From assembly GCF_039533965.1 (NCBI RefSeq), contig NZ_BAAAUN010000001.1, positions 434,001 through 498,000 on the forward strand: a stretch of DNA of 64,000 nucleotides, in the 5' to 3' direction. The position numbers and the translations under genes are program-made. Below are positions 8,817 through 16,756 of this stretch, piece after piece. This DNA is from Microbacterium luteolum (GTDB lineage Bacteria; Actinomycetota; Actinomycetes; Actinomycetales; Microbacteriaceae). Numbering within the stretch: position 1 is the first letter of the stretch; every line of letters begins with the position of its first letter. The notes beneath the pieces are model-generated. The model did not search any database. It had not been told where the DNA came from and saw only the letters and a list, made by a program, of their open reading frames with translations.

Positions 8817-8892
8817 ATGCAGCGTCCTCTCCGGGAAACACGGCGCTCCTATCGTCGCCAGCACGACAGTTCCCCCGGTCGACAGGAGCCCC

Positions 8893-11472
8893 ATGAACGA
8901 CACCGCATCCACGCCGCACGAGATCATGGTGGTCGGAGCCGGCATGGTGGCGCACCGGTTCGTCGAGAGCCTGCTCAGCCGCGCCGATGCGGACGTGCGG
9001 GTGACGGTGATCGGCGACGAGGGCCGCGGACCGTACGACCGCGTGGGACTGACGAGCTTCTTCTCGGGAGCCACGCCGGATGATCTGGAGCTCGACCGCG
9101 CGGTCTTCCGCGACGCGCGCGTGCGCCTGATCCACAATGATCGCGTCCTGCGCATCGATCGCTCCGCTCGCTCGGTGCGGACGCGCTCCCGTCGCAACTA
9201 CGACTACGACACGCTGGTGCTCGCGACCGGCTCCTACGCGGCGCGGGTGGCCGTGGACGGCGCCGACCTTCCGGGCTGCTTCGTGTATCGCACGCTCGAC
9301 GACGTGCAGTCGCTGCGGGACTTCGTGGCCGCGCGGGGGGCTGCGCTCGGTCGTCCGCTGCGCGGTGCGGTCATTGGCGGCGGCCTGCTGGGGCTCGAGG
9401 CGGCGGGTGCGCTGCAGGGGATGGACGTCGACACGACGGTCGTGCAGTACTCGGACCGCCTGATGTCGGCGCAGCTCGATCAGGCGGGCGGGGGGATGCT
9501 GAAGCGCCTCCTGGAGTCCCGCGGCATCACGGTGCGCACGCAGGCGCGGACGACGAGGCTCGATCCGGACGAATCAGGTGCCGTCACGGCTCTCGAGTTC
9601 CAGGACGGCTCGTTCCAGCGCGCGGACGTGGTGGTGTTCACGGTCGGCGTGCGCCCGCGGGACGAGCTCGCTCGGAACGCGGAGCTCGAGGTGCATCCGC
9701 GCGGGGGTGTGCTGATCGACGAGCGGTGCTCGACGTCGGACCCGAACATCCTCGCGATCGGCGAGGTCGCCAACTTCGACGACCGGTGCGTGGGCCTTGT
9801 GGCTCCCGGGTACGCGATGGCGGAGGTCGCGGCGACCCGGCTGCTCGGGGGAGAGGCCAGCTTCCCCGGCTATGACGAATCCGCCAAGCTCAAGCTCTCG
9901 GGCGTCGATGTGGCGAGCTTCGGCGATGCGCTCGCTCGCACGCCCGACGCGCTCGACGTCGTCTACGCCGATCCGGTCGCCGGCGTCTACAAGAAGCTCG
10001 TGCTCTCCGACGATGCGCAGACCCTGCTCGGCGGCATCCTCGTCGGCGATGCGAGCGCCTATGGCTCGCTGCGCCCCCTCGTGGGGGCGAAGCTCGGCGC
10101 CGACCCGTCGGCCTACCTCCTGCCGGAAGGGGGCAATGCCGCGCCGGTCGGGGAGCTACCCGACGAAGCCGTGGTGTGCTCGTGCTCCAACGTCTCGGCA
10201 GGTCGGATCCGCCAGGCCGTTCACGAGGAGGGGTGCAGGGACGCCGCCGCCGTCAAGGGCTGTACGAAGGCGGGCGCGACCTGCGGTTCCTGCGTGCTGA
10301 TGGTCAAGAAAGTGGTCGGCCAGGAGCTCACGAAGCTCGGGCAGACGGTGTCGAACGCGCTGTGCGAGCACTTCGACATGTCGCGGCGCCAGCTGTTCGA
10401 CGCGGTGCGGATCGCCGAGCTGTCGACGTTCAGCTCCATCGTCGAGCGCTTCGGCCGCGGGCGCGGCTGCGACATCTGCAAGCCGGCGATCGCCAGCATC
10501 CTTTCGGGGCTCGTCGGTCAGCACGTGCTCGAGGGCGAGAACGCCACGCTGCAGGACACCAACGACCACGTGATGGCGAACATGCAGAAGGACGGCACTT
10601 ATTCGGTCGTTCCGCGGATGCCGGGTGGCGAGGTGACCCCGGACGGACTGCTGGCGATCGGGCAGATCGCCAAGGACTTCGCCCTGTACACGAAGATCAC
10701 GGGCGGTCAGCGCATCGACATGTTCGGCGCGCGTCTGGAGCAGCTGCCGCTGATCTGGGAGCGGCTCGTCGACGCGGGATTCGAGTCCGGTCACGCCTAC
10801 GGCAAGTCGCTCCGCACGGTGAAGTCGTGCGTCGGCTCGACGTGGTGCCGCTACGGCGTGCTCGACGCGGTGGGCATGGCCGTGAAGCTCGAGCTGCGGT
10901 ACCGGGGTCTGCGGGCGCCGCACAAGCTCAAGCTCGGTGTCTCGGGTTGTGCGCGGGAGTGCGCGGAGGCCCGCTCGAAGGACGTCGGGATCATCGCCAC
11001 CGAGAACGGGTGGAACATGTATGTCGGCGGCAACGGCGGCTTCACCCCGCGGCACGCGGAGCTGCTCGCGTCCGAGCTGGACGACGAGGGTCTGATCCGC
11101 GCGATCGACCGGTTCTTCATGTACTACATCCGCACGGCCGATCGCCTGCAGCGCACCGCCCCGTGGTGCGAGGAGGTCGAAGGCGGGCTCGACGGCCTCC
11201 GGTCCGTGATCTTCGACGACAGTCTCGGCATCTGCGACGATCTCGACGCCGCGATGGCGCTGCACGTGGAGCACTACGAGGACGAGTGGGCCGCGACGCT
11301 GAAGGATCCGCAGAAGCTGGAGAGGTTCCGCTCCTTCGTCAACGCCGCCGACACCCCCGACCCATCGCTCGGTTACGTGGCCGAGCGTGGTCAGATCAGG
11401 CCGGCGACGGCCGAGGAACGGCGTTCGGGCGCGGTCCTGATCGCCGGGACGGCACTGGAGGTACGACGATGA
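8893..11472 (+). CDS. nirB: NirB, assimilatory nitrite reductase large subunit [NAD(P)H]
   Basis: 859 residues. It reduces nitrite to ammonium in the cytoplasm with NAD(P)H. Domain order is: FAD/NAD-binding oxidoreductase (about 1-400, with V-V-G-A-G-M near the start and the second nucleotide fold G-G-G-L-L-G-L-E); a BFD-like [2Fe-2S] domain with C429-x-C431 and C464-x2-C467; then the sulfite/nitrite reductase domain. The siroheme/4Fe-4S cysteines are C646, C652, C686 and C690, all present. An additional C-D-I-C pair near 530 fits the second BFD-like segment of NirB. ATG 8893 has ACAGGAG upstream. It overlaps nirD by ATGA and heads nirB-nirD-cobA-nnaR. Confidence 0.97.
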   Translation: MNDTASTPHEIMVVGAGMVAHRFVESLLSRADADVRVTVIGDEGRGPYDRVGLTSFFSGATPDDLELDRAVFRDARVRLIHNDRVLRIDRSARSVRTRSRRNYDYDTLVLATGSYAARVAVDGADLPGCFVYRTLDDVQSLRDFVAARGAALGRPLRGAVIGGGLLGLEAAGALQGMDVDTTVVQYSDRLMSAQLDQAGGGMLKRLLESRGITVRTQARTTRLDPDESGAVTALEFQDGSFQRADVVVFTVGVRPRDELARNAELEVHPRGGVLIDERCSTSDPNILAIGEVANFDDRCVGLVAPGYAMAEVAATRLLGGEASFPGYDESAKLKLSGVDVASFGDALARTPDALDVVYADPVAGVYKKLVLSDDAQTLLGGILVGDASAYGSLRPLVGAKLGADPSAYLLPEGGNAAPVGELPDEAVVCSCSNVSAGRIRQAVHEEGCRDAAAVKGCTKAGATCGSCVLMVKKVVGQELTKLGQTVSNALCEHFDMSRRQLFDAVRIAELSTFSSIVERFGRGRGCDICKPAIASILSGLVGQHVLEGENATLQDTNDHVMANMQKDGTYSVVPRMPGGEVTPDGLLAIGQIAKDFALYTKITGGQRIDMFGARLEQLPLIWERLVDAGFESGHAYGKSLRTVKSCVGSTWCRYGVLDAVGMAVKLELRYRGLRAPHKLKLGVSGCARECAEARSKDVGIIATENGWNMYVGGNGGFTPRHAELLASELDDEGLIRAIDRFFMYYIRTADRLQRTAPWCEEVEGGLDGLRSVIFDDSLGICDDLDAAMALHVEHYEDEWAATLKDPQKLERFRSFVNAADTPDPSLGYVAERGQIRPATAEERRSGAVLIAGTALEVRR

Positions 11473-11849
11473 CCGGTCTGATCGCAGAGGAGACCCTCGT
11501 GCGCGTGTGCGACGTGGCCGATCTGGAGGTCGAACGCGGCCGCGCGGCTCTGCTGGGCGGCGAGCAGGTGGCGCTGTTCCTGCTCGCCGACGGCAGCGTG
11601 CACGCCGTCTCGAACTTCGACCCGTACAGCGGTGCGAACGTGATCTCCCGCGGCATCGTGGGGAGCAGGGGAGAGGCGCCGACGGTCGCGTCGCCTCTGC
11701 ACAAGCAGGTGTTCGACCTGCGCACCGGCGTGTGTCTGGAGACGCAGGGGAAGCCGGATGCAGCGCTGCGCGTGTACCCCGTCCGGGTCACCCCGGACGG
11801 CGTGCACGTCGACGTCGCCGGGGGCGCCGCCGGGGAGGACGGCGCATGA
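11469..11849 (+). CDS. nirD: NirD, nitrite reductase small subunit (Rieske-like)
   Basis: 126 residues. NirD is the small Rieske-fold subunit of assimilatory nitrite reductase. As in other actinobacterial NirD proteins the fold is kept (…N-F-D-P-Y-S-G-A-N-V-I-S-R-G…, then P-L-H-K-Q-V-F-D-L) but the Cys/His ligands of a true Rieske cluster are missing, so it should not bind iron-sulfur itself. ATG 11469 overlaps the nirB stop, and its own stop overlaps cobA by ATGA, indicating tight coupling. Confidence 0.94.
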   Translation: MTGLIAEETLVRVCDVADLEVERGRAALLGGEQVALFLLADGSVHAVSNFDPYSGANVISRGIVGSRGEAPTVASPLHKQVFDLRTGVCLETQGKPDAALRVYPVRVTPDGVHVDVAGGAAGEDGA

Positions 11850-12661
11850 TGTTCCGGTTCCGCCGGAGGAGGACGGCCGGATCGTGGACGAGCGGCGGAT
11901 CGACGCGTGTGGGGCGCGTCGATCTCGTCGGCGGAGGGCCAGGACCGGCCGACCTGATGACCCTGCGCGCCCACCGGTTGCTCGCCGAGGCCGATGTGGT
12001 CGTCGCGGATCGGCTCGGGCCCGCAGACGAGGTGCGCGCCCAGCTCGGACCGGATGTGCTGGTCATCGATGTCGGCAAGCGTCCGGGGCACCACCCCGTG
12101 CCGCAGGCCCAGATCAACGCGCTTCTTGTCGAGCACGCGCGGGCGGGCAGGCGCGTCGTGCGGCTGAAGGGTGGCGATCCCTTCGTCCTCGGCCGCGGCG
12201 GCGAGGAGGTGCTCGCGTGCGAGGCCGCTGGCATCCCCGTCTCGGTGACGCCGGGCGTGAGCAGCGCGATCTCGGTGCCCCAGGCAGCCGGCATCCCGGT
12301 GACGCATCGCGGCGTGGCATCCGCTCTGCATGTGGTGAACGGCCAGGGCCCGTTCACCGAGAGCACGCTCGCCTCGCTCTCCGACGACTCCGTCACCACC
12401 GTCGTGCTGATGGGGGTCGCCGCGCTCCCGCGTCTCGCCGCCGCGGCGCTGCAGCACGGGGTCTCGGCGGATCGTCCGGTCGCGGTCGTCGAGAACGGTC
12501 ATACGCCGCAACAGCGCACGGTGCGCAGCACTCTGGGCGCTATCGTGGCCGACGCAGAGGAGGCCGCCGTGATCAATCCCGCCGTGATCGTGATCGGCGA
12601 CGTCGCGCGCGCCGGCCTGCTGCTGCCCACGACGTCGCAGTTCGCGGAGAGTTCGGCGTGA
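11846..12661 (+). CDS. cobA: Uroporphyrinogen-III C-methyltransferase (SUMT)
   Basis: 271 residues. It makes precorrin-2 from uroporphyrinogen III with two SAM molecules, the first step to the siroheme that NirB needs. Motifs are G-G-G-P-G-P-A-D-L at residues 29-37, V-R-L-K-G-G-D-P-F near 110, and P-G-V-S-S-A near 140. ATG 11846 has GGGGAGG at 11832-11838. It gives a 22-residue Arg-rich extension; a GTG at 11909 would give the conventional N-terminus, so the start is not certain. Dehydrogenase/ferrochelatase functions for siroheme are not in this window. The stop overlaps nnaR by GTGA. Confidence 0.94.
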   Translation: MMFRFRRRRTAGSWTSGGSTRVGRVDLVGGGPGPADLMTLRAHRLLAEADVVVADRLGPADEVRAQLGPDVLVIDVGKRPGHHPVPQAQINALLVEHARAGRRVVRLKGGDPFVLGRGGEEVLACEAAGIPVSVTPGVSSAISVPQAAGIPVTHRGVASALHVVNGQGPFTESTLASLSDDSVTTVVLMGVAALPRLAAAALQHGVSADRPVAVVENGHTPQQRTVRSTLGAIVADAEEAAVINPAVIVIGDVARAGLLLPTTSQFAESSA

Positions 12662-13785
12662 CGAACGCGCCGACCCTCGAGTCCGCCCTGGCCGGGTGCA
12701 CGATCATCGTCGCGGCCGATCGCCGGTCGGTCGACCTCGCCACCGCGTTGGAGCGTCGCGGCGCGCACGTGCACCGCGCCCCCGCACTGAGCATCGTCGC
12801 GAATGCCGACGACGCCGAGTTGATGCGCAGGACGGAGCAGCTCATCGCCGCGCCACCGGACATCGTCGTGGTGACGACGGGCGTCGGCTTCCGCGGGTGG
12901 ATGGATGCCGCGCATGAGCACGGCCTCGATGAGGGCATCACCGCGGCGCTGCGAGGGGCGCAGTTCGTCGCGCGCGGCCCCAAGGCCCACGGCGCGATCC
13001 AGCAGGCCGGGTTCACCGCCGACTGGGTGGCGGAGTCCGAGACCTCCGCGGAGGTGGGCGAGTACCTGCTCGCCTCGGGGATCACCGGCAAGCGGATCGT
13101 CGTGCAGCACCACGGCGCCGGGGCCGATGGACTCGACGAGCTCCTCGCCGGTGCCGGTGCCGACGTGGTGAGCGTCACGGTCTATCGCTGGGGGCCGCCG
13201 CCCGACCCGGAGGTCGTCCGACGTTCGGCTCTGCAGGCAGGAGCGGGCGAGGCCGACGCGGTGCTGTTCACCTCCGCACCCGGAGCAGCTTCCTGGCTGG
13301 CCGTGGCCGAGGAGGCCGGGGCACTCGACGACATCCGCCGCCGCGCAGCATCCGGGCGCCTTCTGCTCGCAGCCGTGGGGCCCATCACCGCGGGCCCGCT
13401 CCTCGCGGCGGATCTGGAGACGACGATCGCCGACCGCGGACGCCTCGGCTCACTCGCCCGCTGCGTGATCGCGCACTTCGGTGGTGGCCGCGCCCCATCG
13501 CTGGAGACGGATGCCGGGCGCCTCGAGGTGCGCAGCGGAGGCGTGCTCATCGACGAGCGCTTCGTGCCGCTGTCGCACACCGCCGCGCGTCTCATGGAAG
13601 CGCTGTTCGTCGCCGGCGGGCGGGTGCTGTCGCGGGCCGAGATCGGACGAGTGCTGCCGGGCAGCGACCGCAACGGCCACGCGGTCGAGGTCGCCGTGGC
13701 GCGGTTGCGCGAGTCCCTGTGCGGCGCGGAGCTCGTGCAGACCGTGGTCAAGCGCGGCTATCGGCTGGCCGTCATCGAGTACTGA
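12658..13785 (+). CDS. nnaR: NnaR-type regulator: HemD-like domain fused to winged helix
   Basis: 375 residues starting with GTG at 12658. Residues 1 to about 265 have the two-lobed uroporphyrinogen-III synthase (HemD) fold pattern, with V-V-T-T-G-V-G near the middle of lobe one and V-L-F-T-S-A-P-G-A in lobe two. Residues from about 290 onward form an OmpR/PhoB-like winged helix (L-S-H-T-A-A-R-L-M-E-A-L-F, then V-A-V-A-R-L-R-E-S-L and V-V-K-R-G-Y-R-L). This architecture is that of NnaR (Rv0260c type), a co-regulator with GlnR of nitrate/nitrite assimilation in Streptomyces and mycobacteria. Whether lobe chemistry still makes uroporphyrinogen III is unknown. It is the last gene of the nir operon. 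Confidence 0.85.
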   Translation: MTNAPTLESALAGCTIIVAADRRSVDLATALERRGAHVHRAPALSIVANADDAELMRRTEQLIAAPPDIVVVTTGVGFRGWMDAAHEHGLDEGITAALRGAQFVARGPKAHGAIQQAGFTADWVAESETSAEVGEYLLASGITGKRIVVQHHGAGADGLDELLAGAGADVVSVTVYRWGPPPDPEVVRRSALQAGAGEADAVLFTSAPGAASWLAVAEEAGALDDIRRRAASGRLLLAAVGPITAGPLLAADLETTIADRGRLGSLARCVIAHFGGGRAPSLETDAGRLEVRSGGVLIDERFVPLSHTAARLMEALFVAGGRVLSRAEIGRVLPGSDRNGHAVEVAVARLRESLCGAELVQTVVKRGYRLAVIEY

Positions 13786-13807
13786 CCCGGGCGCGTGTCG
13801 TGACGGA

Positions 13808-14110
13808 CTACTCGGCAGGGGTGTCCGAGGGGATCGGAACCGGGGTCTCGGCGGGCGTCTCCGTCGGCCCGGTCGTCGGTTCGACCGTCGGCGAGGGCGT
13901 GGGCTCGGGAGCCGTGACCTGCGCGTGCACGACCTGGCTGCCGATGGCCGCGACGACGATGAGGGCTCCGACGATCGCGGCGATGGCGTTGTCGCGCGTG
14001 CGCCGACGGATCTGACCCTGATGCCAGATCGTGCGCGCGGTGTGCAGACGGGTGCGGCGCTCGGCCTGGACGCGCTCCTGCCTGGTGCTCCTCGAACCGC
14101 GTGCGGCCAT
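13808..14110 (-). CDS. Small single-span membrane protein with Pro/Thr-rich tail
   Basis: 100 residues from ATG 14110, chosen because GGGAG lies 8 bases before it; an ATG at 14125 would add five residues but has no ribosome binding site. The N-terminal half is strongly basic (many Arg), one hydrophobic helix follows (N-A-I-A-A-I-V-G-A-L-I-V-V-A-A-I-G), and the tail after V-H-A-Q-V is extracytoplasmic by charge rule and is made of P, T, E and V repeats. Such tails act as cell-wall spacers in secreted actinobacterial proteins. Function is unknown. It is convergent with nnaR and divergent from rarA. Confidence 0.65.
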   Translation of the reverse strand: MAARGSRSTRQERVQAERRTRLHTARTIWHQGQIRRRTRDNAIAAIVGALIVVAAIGSQVVHAQVTAPEPTPSPTVEPTTGPTETPAETPVPIPSDTPAE

Positions 14111-14154
14111 GCCTCGATCTCCCATCCGTGCGACGGTGCGTCACGTCGCCTCAG

Positions 14155-14160
14155 AGCCTA
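14155..14160 (-). promoter_or_regulatory. Candidate -10 box for the small membrane protein (TAGGCT)
   Basis: On the minus strand TAGGCT lies 30-50 bases before the alternative starts of the gene ending at 13808. It faces the rarA promoter in a 113-base divergent spacer. No clear -35 is seen. Confidence 0.35.
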
Positions 14161-14211
14161 CCGTCGGCGGCGAGGTGCGTTGAGCGTCGCCTGAGTGTCG
14201 TGACCCGCCAG

Positions 14212-14217
14212 TAGCCT
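14212..14217 (+). promoter_or_regulatory. -10 box placing rarA transcription at its ATG (leaderless)
   Basis: TAGCCT is separated from the rarA ATG by six bases, so transcription would start at or next to the A of the ATG. No Shine-Dalgarno precedes the gene, which agrees with a leaderless mRNA, a frequent mode in Actinobacteria. Confidence 0.5.
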
Positions 14218-14223
14218 GGTGGG

Positions 14224-15594
14224 ATGACGTCCCCTGCCGCGCTGCTCTCCGGGCAGACGCCTCTCGCCGTGCGCATGCGCCCGGTCTCCCTCTCCGAGGT
14301 CGCCGGGCAGCGTCACCTTCTGCGATCGGGTTCGCCGATCGTGGCCCTCGCAGACCCGGAGGCGACGTCGCCCGGCGCGGTCTCGATCATCCTCTGGGGC
14401 CCTCCCGGGACAGGCAAGACCACTCTCGCGCAGGCCATAGCCCGCTCCTCGGGGCGGCGTTTCGTCGAGCTCTCGGCCGTGACCGCCGGTGTGAAGGACG
14501 TGCGCGAGGTCATGCAGGAGGCGATCACCCAGCGCGACCTCTACGGGCAGACGACGATCCTCTTCCTCGACGAGATCCACCGGTTCACCAAGGCGCAGCA
14601 GGATGCTCTGCTGCCCGGTGTCGAGAACGGCTGGGTCATCCTGATCGCGGCGACGACCGAGAATCCGTCCTTCTCGGTGATCTCGCCGCTCCTGTCGCGT
14701 TCGCTGCTGCTCACCCTGCAGCCGCTCACCGATGACGACATCGGCCTGCTGGTCGATCGGGCCGTCGGCGATGCGCGCGGTCTGAACGGCGCCGTCGCAC
14801 TGAGCGACGAGGCGAGATCCGCCCTCATCCGGCTCGCATCCGGCGATGCCCGCCGGGCGCTCACCGGTCTCGAAGCCGCTGCCGCGGTGGCCCTGTCGCA
14901 TTCGGCTGACGCGAAGGCGAAGGGCAAGAAGAAGAAGGACGCCGACGCGAGCGGCGTGCCCTCTGTCTCCGACGACGACGTCGCGCAGGCGGTCGACAAG
15001 GCGCTGCTGCGCTATGACCGTCAGGGCGACGAGCACTACGACGTGATCAGCGCGTTCATCAAGTCGATCAGAGGGTCCGACCCCGATGCCGCGCTCCACT
15101 ATCTCGCCCGCATGATCGAGGCGGGGGAGGACCCGCGTTTCATCGCCCGACGCCTGGTCATCTCGGCATCCGAGGATGTCGGTCTCGCCGACCCCCAGGG
15201 GCTCGTGATCGCGGTCGCGGCGGCCGACGCCGTCGCCTTCATCGGGATGCCGGAGGGCCGCATCCCGCTGGCCGAGGCGACCGTGTACCTCGCCACCACC
15301 GCGAAGTCGAACGCCGCCTACGTCGGTATCGACGCCGCGATCGCCGACATCCGCAAGGGCGGGTTCGGTCGGGTACCGGTGCATCTGCGCGATGCGCACT
15401 ACCCGGGCGCGAAGCGGCTCGGGCATGGCAAGGGCTACGTCTACTCGCACGACAGCGAGTACGGCATCGTGCCGCAGCAGTACCTGCCCGACGAGCTCGA
15501 CGGCCGGCGCTACTACGAGCCGAAGACCCTCGGGGCCGAGCGCGACGTCGCCGCCCGCCTGGAGCGGATCCGCCGCATCCTCGGCGATCGCTGA
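14224..15594 (+). CDS. rarA: RarA/MgsA, replication-associated recombination ATPase
   Basis: 456 residues. RarA is an AAA+ ATPase of the clamp-loader family that acts at stalled replication forks. Walker A GPPGTGKTT is at 59-67, Walker B L-F-L-D-E-I-H-R-F near 114-122, and an A-T-T-E-N-P-S-F sensor segment follows. The C-terminal half has the MgsA tetramerisation pattern (D-E-H-Y-D-V-I-S-A-F-I-K-S-I-R-G-S-D-P) and G-Y-V-Y-S-H. A short Lys-rich insert (K-A-K-G-K-K-K-K-D-A-D) near 238-248 is a lineage-specific loop. In many actinobacteria rarA lies just before rpsD and alaS, as here. Confidence 0.96.
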   Translation: MTSPAALLSGQTPLAVRMRPVSLSEVAGQRHLLRSGSPIVALADPEATSPGAVSIILWGPPGTGKTTLAQAIARSSGRRFVELSAVTAGVKDVREVMQEAITQRDLYGQTTILFLDEIHRFTKAQQDALLPGVENGWVILIAATTENPSFSVISPLLSRSLLLTLQPLTDDDIGLLVDRAVGDARGLNGAVALSDEARSALIRLASGDARRALTGLEAAAAVALSHSADAKAKGKKKKDADASGVPSVSDDDVAQAVDKALLRYDRQGDEHYDVISAFIKSIRGSDPDAALHYLARMIEAGEDPRFIARRLVISASEDVGLADPQGLVIAVAAADAVAFIGMPEGRIPLAEATVYLATTAKSNAAYVGIDAAIADIRKGGFGRVPVHLRDAHYPGAKRLGHGKGYVYSHDSEYGIVPQQYLPDELDGRRYYEPKTLGAERDVAARLERIRRILGDR

Positions 15595-15625
15595 ACCGCA
15601 TCATCGAGCCGACCCGGTGATCTGT

Positions 15626-15631
15626 TAGACT
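15626..15631 (+). promoter_or_regulatory. -10 box of rpsD (TAGACT)
   Basis: TAGACT, here in the context T-G-T-T-A-G-A-C-T, lies 144 bases before the rpsD start. The same hexamer precedes three other genes of the window (30556, 32858, 51944). It implies a leader of about 135 bases. No recognisable -35 hexamer is seen. Confidence 0.5.
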
Positions 15632-15638
15632 TGACCGG

Positions 15639-15710
15639 CTCGAAACCGAGTTTTCGGGCATCTCCTCGTTCACACCCCACCTGGCCGGTGCCCCGGCGTG
15701 CGCTCCCAGG
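15639..15710 (+). promoter_or_regulatory. Structured 5' leader of rpsD, candidate autoregulatory element
   Basis: Two mutually exclusive short hairpins can form: CTCG 15639-15642 with CGAG 15647-15650, directly followed by TTTT, or CGAAA 15641-15645 with TTTCG 15652-15656. Downstream, CCTGG 15680-15684 pairs with CCAGG 15706-15710 and encloses CCGG-TGCC-CCGG (15685-15696). Ribosomal protein S4 represses its own mRNA in other bacteria; a leader of this kind would fit, but no known family was matched. Confidence 0.35.
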
Positions 15711-15775
15711 CAGAACGCGGACGATACGTCCGTGAGTCGTGAAAGACGCGACCACGTCATCGGAAGGACAACTTC

Positions 15776-16405
15776 GTGACCACGAAGTCCCAGGACCGCC
15801 GCAAGGTTCGGCTCAGCCGTGCCCTCGGCATCCCGCTCACCCCGAAGGCCGCCCGCTACCTCGAGAAGCGTCCCTACGCTCCGGGTGAGCACGGCCGCAC
15901 CAAGCGCAAGGCCGACAGCGACTACGCCGTCCGTCTGCGTGAGAAGCAGCGTCTGCGCGAGCAGTACGGCATCCGCGAGAAGCAGATGCGCAACACGTTC
16001 AACGAGGCTCGTCGTCACGACGGCCTGACCGGTGAGAACCTGGTCGAGCTCCTCGAGATGCGTCTCGACGCGCTCGTCGTGCGTTCGGGCTTCGCCCGCA
16101 CCACCGCGCAGGCTCGCCAGCTCGTCGTGCACCGTCACATCCTCGTCGACGGCCAGCTCGTCGACCGCCCGTCGTTCCGCGTGAAGCCGGGTCAGCTCAT
16201 CCACGTCAAGGCCAAGAGCGAGGGCACCGAGCCCTTCCAGGTGGCGGCAGCCGGCGGTCACGCCGAGGTGCTTCCCCCCGTTCCCGGCTACCTCGAGGTC
16301 GAGCTCGACAAGCTCCAGGCCCGTCTGCTCCGTCGTCCGAAGCGCGCCGAGGTCCCCGTGACCTGTGAAGTGCAGCTCGTCGTCGAGTACTACGCGGCTC
16401 GCTGA
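15776..16405 (+). CDS. rpsD: Ribosomal protein S4
   Basis: 209 residues, GTG start with GGAAGGA at 15761-15767. It binds 16S rRNA early in small-subunit assembly. The N-terminal domain has the R-L-S-R-A-L-G-I-P-L form and no zinc cysteines, the C-minus type. The S4 RNA-binding domain covers about residues 95-160 (M-R-L-D-A-L-V-V-R-S-G-F-A, then R-Q-L-V-V-H-R-H-I). It is transcribed alone, outside the alpha operon that holds rpsM and rpsK in many bacteria, with its own promoter, leader and terminator. Confidence 0.98.
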   Translation: MTTKSQDRRKVRLSRALGIPLTPKAARYLEKRPYAPGEHGRTKRKADSDYAVRLREKQRLREQYGIREKQMRNTFNEARRHDGLTGENLVELLEMRLDALVVRSGFARTTAQARQLVVHRHILVDGQLVDRPSFRVKPGQLIHVKAKSEGTEPFQVAAAGGHAEVLPPVPGYLEVELDKLQARLLRRPKRAEVPVTCEVQLVVEYYAAR

Positions 16406-16425
16406 TCCAGCGATCGAGCAATTCT

Positions 16426-16457
16426 CAGAAGGCGTCGGGGCAACCCGACGCCTTCTG
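16426..16457 (+). terminator. Rho-independent-type terminator after rpsD
   Basis: A 14-bp perfect stem (arms 16426-16439 and 16444-16457) is closed by a GCAA tetraloop. It begins 21 bases after the rpsD stop. The following sequence GTCGTTTC is only mildly T-rich, as usual in high-G+C actinobacteria. Confidence 0.88.
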
Positions 16458-16515
16458 TCGTTTCGGCCTACGATGGAGAAACCGCGCCTTCGCGGATAAA
16501 GGCAAGGATGGTGAC

Positions 16516-16704
16516 ATGAAGAGCTTGCGATGGTTCCTGTTCGGTCTGGTCGGCGGCTTCGTCGTTGCTCATTTCATGGACAAGGACCCGCGGGGTCACG
16601 ACATCCTCGCCGAGGTCGATGCCAGGATCAACGGATTCACGGCTGCCCTCGGCGACGCCTACCGCGAGCAGGAGGCACGGCTCACGGAGCCGGGCGACAA
16701 CTGA
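16516..16704 (+). CDS. Small membrane-anchored protein between rpsD and alaS
   Basis: 62 residues. A hydrophobic N-terminal helix (L-R-W-F-L-F-G-L-V-G-G-F-V-V-A-H-F, residues 3-20) is followed by a short polar region with D-K-D-P-R-G-H and an amphipathic stretch. Small proteins of this form sit before alaS in related actinobacteria, and none has an assigned function that I know. ATG 16516 follows AAGGATGG at 16504-16511. A TACGAT at 16469-16474, just after the rpsD terminator, is a candidate -10 box, so this gene probably starts the alaS transcription unit. Confidence 0.7.
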   Translation: MKSLRWFLFGLVGGFVVAHFMDKDPRGHDILAEVDARINGFTAALGDAYREQEARLTEPGDN

Positions 16705-16756
16705 ACCATCGCTGCGCCTCGGCGCGGCATTCTCACGCAAGGACACCCGGCACTCT

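Noticed and set aside
16565..16756. Upstream extension of alaS by 64 codons
   Set aside because: It overlaps the small membrane protein and lacks AlaRS character; homologues begin at M-K-T-A-E-I.
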